This document shows positions 63,554 through 64,000 of a stretch of 64,000 bases of DNA, one piece after another. Source of the DNA: Pseudotabrizicola algicola (GTDB lineage Bacteria > Pseudomonadota > Alphaproteobacteria > Rhodobacterales > Rhodobacteraceae); the NCBI RefSeq assembly GCF_010915705.1, contig NZ_JAAIKE010000001.1, forward strand, positions 1,054,001-1,118,000, in the 5' to 3' direction. The notes under the pieces are model-generated. The model made no database searches, was not told the DNA's origin, and worked only from the letters and a program-made list of their open reading frames with translations. Made by a program: the position numbers and the translations under genes. Position 1 is the stretch's first letter; the number at the start of each line of letters is the position of its first letter.

Positions 63554-64000
63554 GTTCTGAAAATCCTTACATCCATCGTTTCATGTGCGAGCGCCGAGAG
63601 GTCGGCCCCGAGGGCCGCGCTGCCCAGATCATCGAGGGTCAATGTCACCGCTTCCTGGGCCAAAGCCTCGATCTTGGGATGCAACGCGGCCAGAACGCCC
63701 TGCCCTTCGGCCTGCCCCAAGGGCATGAAGCGCATGGCGACAGAGGTCAGGTTCGCCGCAAAGGCGTGCAGGTAAAGCGCCACGATCTGCGGACGGGGCA
63801 AATCCAGCGGTGCCGCCGCCTCTCCGACCGCAACCGGCAGACAGCGGGCGGGCAGGTTCCGCTCGCTCAACCCCGAAACGGTGCGGGCAAAGGCGCTGCC
63901 TTGATCGAGAGTTTCCTGCAACCGTTCTGCCGAAGGCTGCAGCGCACGGGTCAGCGTATCGAGCGCATCGTGATCGGCTCCGTCCTGCAGGGCATGGACA
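63550..64000 (-). CDS. ureF: Urease accessory protein UreF, 3' part
   Basis: C-terminal ~149 residues of UreF; the frame is open to the window edge ([15 protein letters not shown] at the edge), so the start and about 60 residues lie beyond. Seen: [40 protein letters not shown] and the C-terminal [11 protein letters not shown], which in UreF inserts into UreG/UreD partners. It activates UreG-dependent nickel insertion. The structural urease genes are presumably further upstream of it, outside the window. Confidence 0.93.

Overview
The window is a 64 kb chromosomal stretch of a GC-rich alphaproteobacterium, most probably a member of the Rhodobacterales (Rhodobacter/Paracoccus relatives). This rests on codon bias, the gene families (Hint-domain protein, CLC antiporter of the fluoride clade, DUF4174, DUF6497) and gene orders typical of that group (pccB - small lipoproteins - pccA - scpA; ehuABCD-eutABC-doeAB; urtABCDE beside urease accessory genes). 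I see no rRNA, phage, insertion sequence, integron or CRISPR array. It reads as core and transport/catabolism chromosome, densely packed on both strands.

Layout. 1-7.6 kb: housekeeping genes (end of an Xaa-Pro aminopeptidase, sufE, a lipoprotein, ribonuclease D, a Hint-domain protein, purN-purM, a CAU tRNA) and a CLC-type antiporter with the motifs of the fluoride-exporting clade. 7.6-11.4 kb: a two-gene nuclease/ATPase pair of the SbcD-SbcC (YhaO-YhaN) type. 11.5-17.4 kb: a three-gene signalling operon (membrane hybrid kinase with three receivers, CheR-type methyltransferase, receiver-PAS-HWE kinase-receiver protein). 17.5-30.5 kb: an ectoine/5-hydroxyectoine uptake and degradation locus, with ehuABCD-eutABC-doeAB on the minus strand, the MocR-type regulator enuR next to it, and asnC-type doeX with doeC and doeD on the plus strand. 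30.5-39.5 kb: propionyl-CoA assimilation (pccB, pccA, methylmalonyl-CoA mutase) interleaved with small envelope and hypothetical genes. 39.5-41.3 kb: an orphan clan-A-like glycoside hydrolase with a Gly-rich hydrophobic C-terminal tail. 41.7-47.3 kb: pstSCAB-phoU preceded by tandem Pho boxes. 47.5-51.2 kb: copper homeostasis (copA-cueR on one strand, a copZ-like chaperone and a Met/His-rich DUF305 protein on the other), driven by a divergent pair of CueR-type promoters. 51.4-56.2 kb: acetamidase/formamidase, modABC and a P-loop kinase. 56.4-64 kb: urea uptake urtABCDE and the end of a urease accessory operon (ureF, ureG).

How the genes fit together. The locus is dominated by nutrient scavenging. 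Ectoines are imported by Ehu and opened and degraded by Eut/Doe enzymes towards aspartate. Propionyl-CoA is carried to succinyl-CoA by Pcc and mutase. Phosphate, molybdate and urea have dedicated ABC systems. In each of the three operons that carry their own binding-protein gene upstream of permease genes (ehu, pst, urt), a stable hairpin lies immediately after the binding-protein gene, which suggests the same way of making more binding protein than membrane components.

Starts were chosen by hand where the longest open frame ran past a likely ribosome binding site, signal peptide or ATGA overlap. Functional names rest on recognised motifs and gene order, not on a database search.
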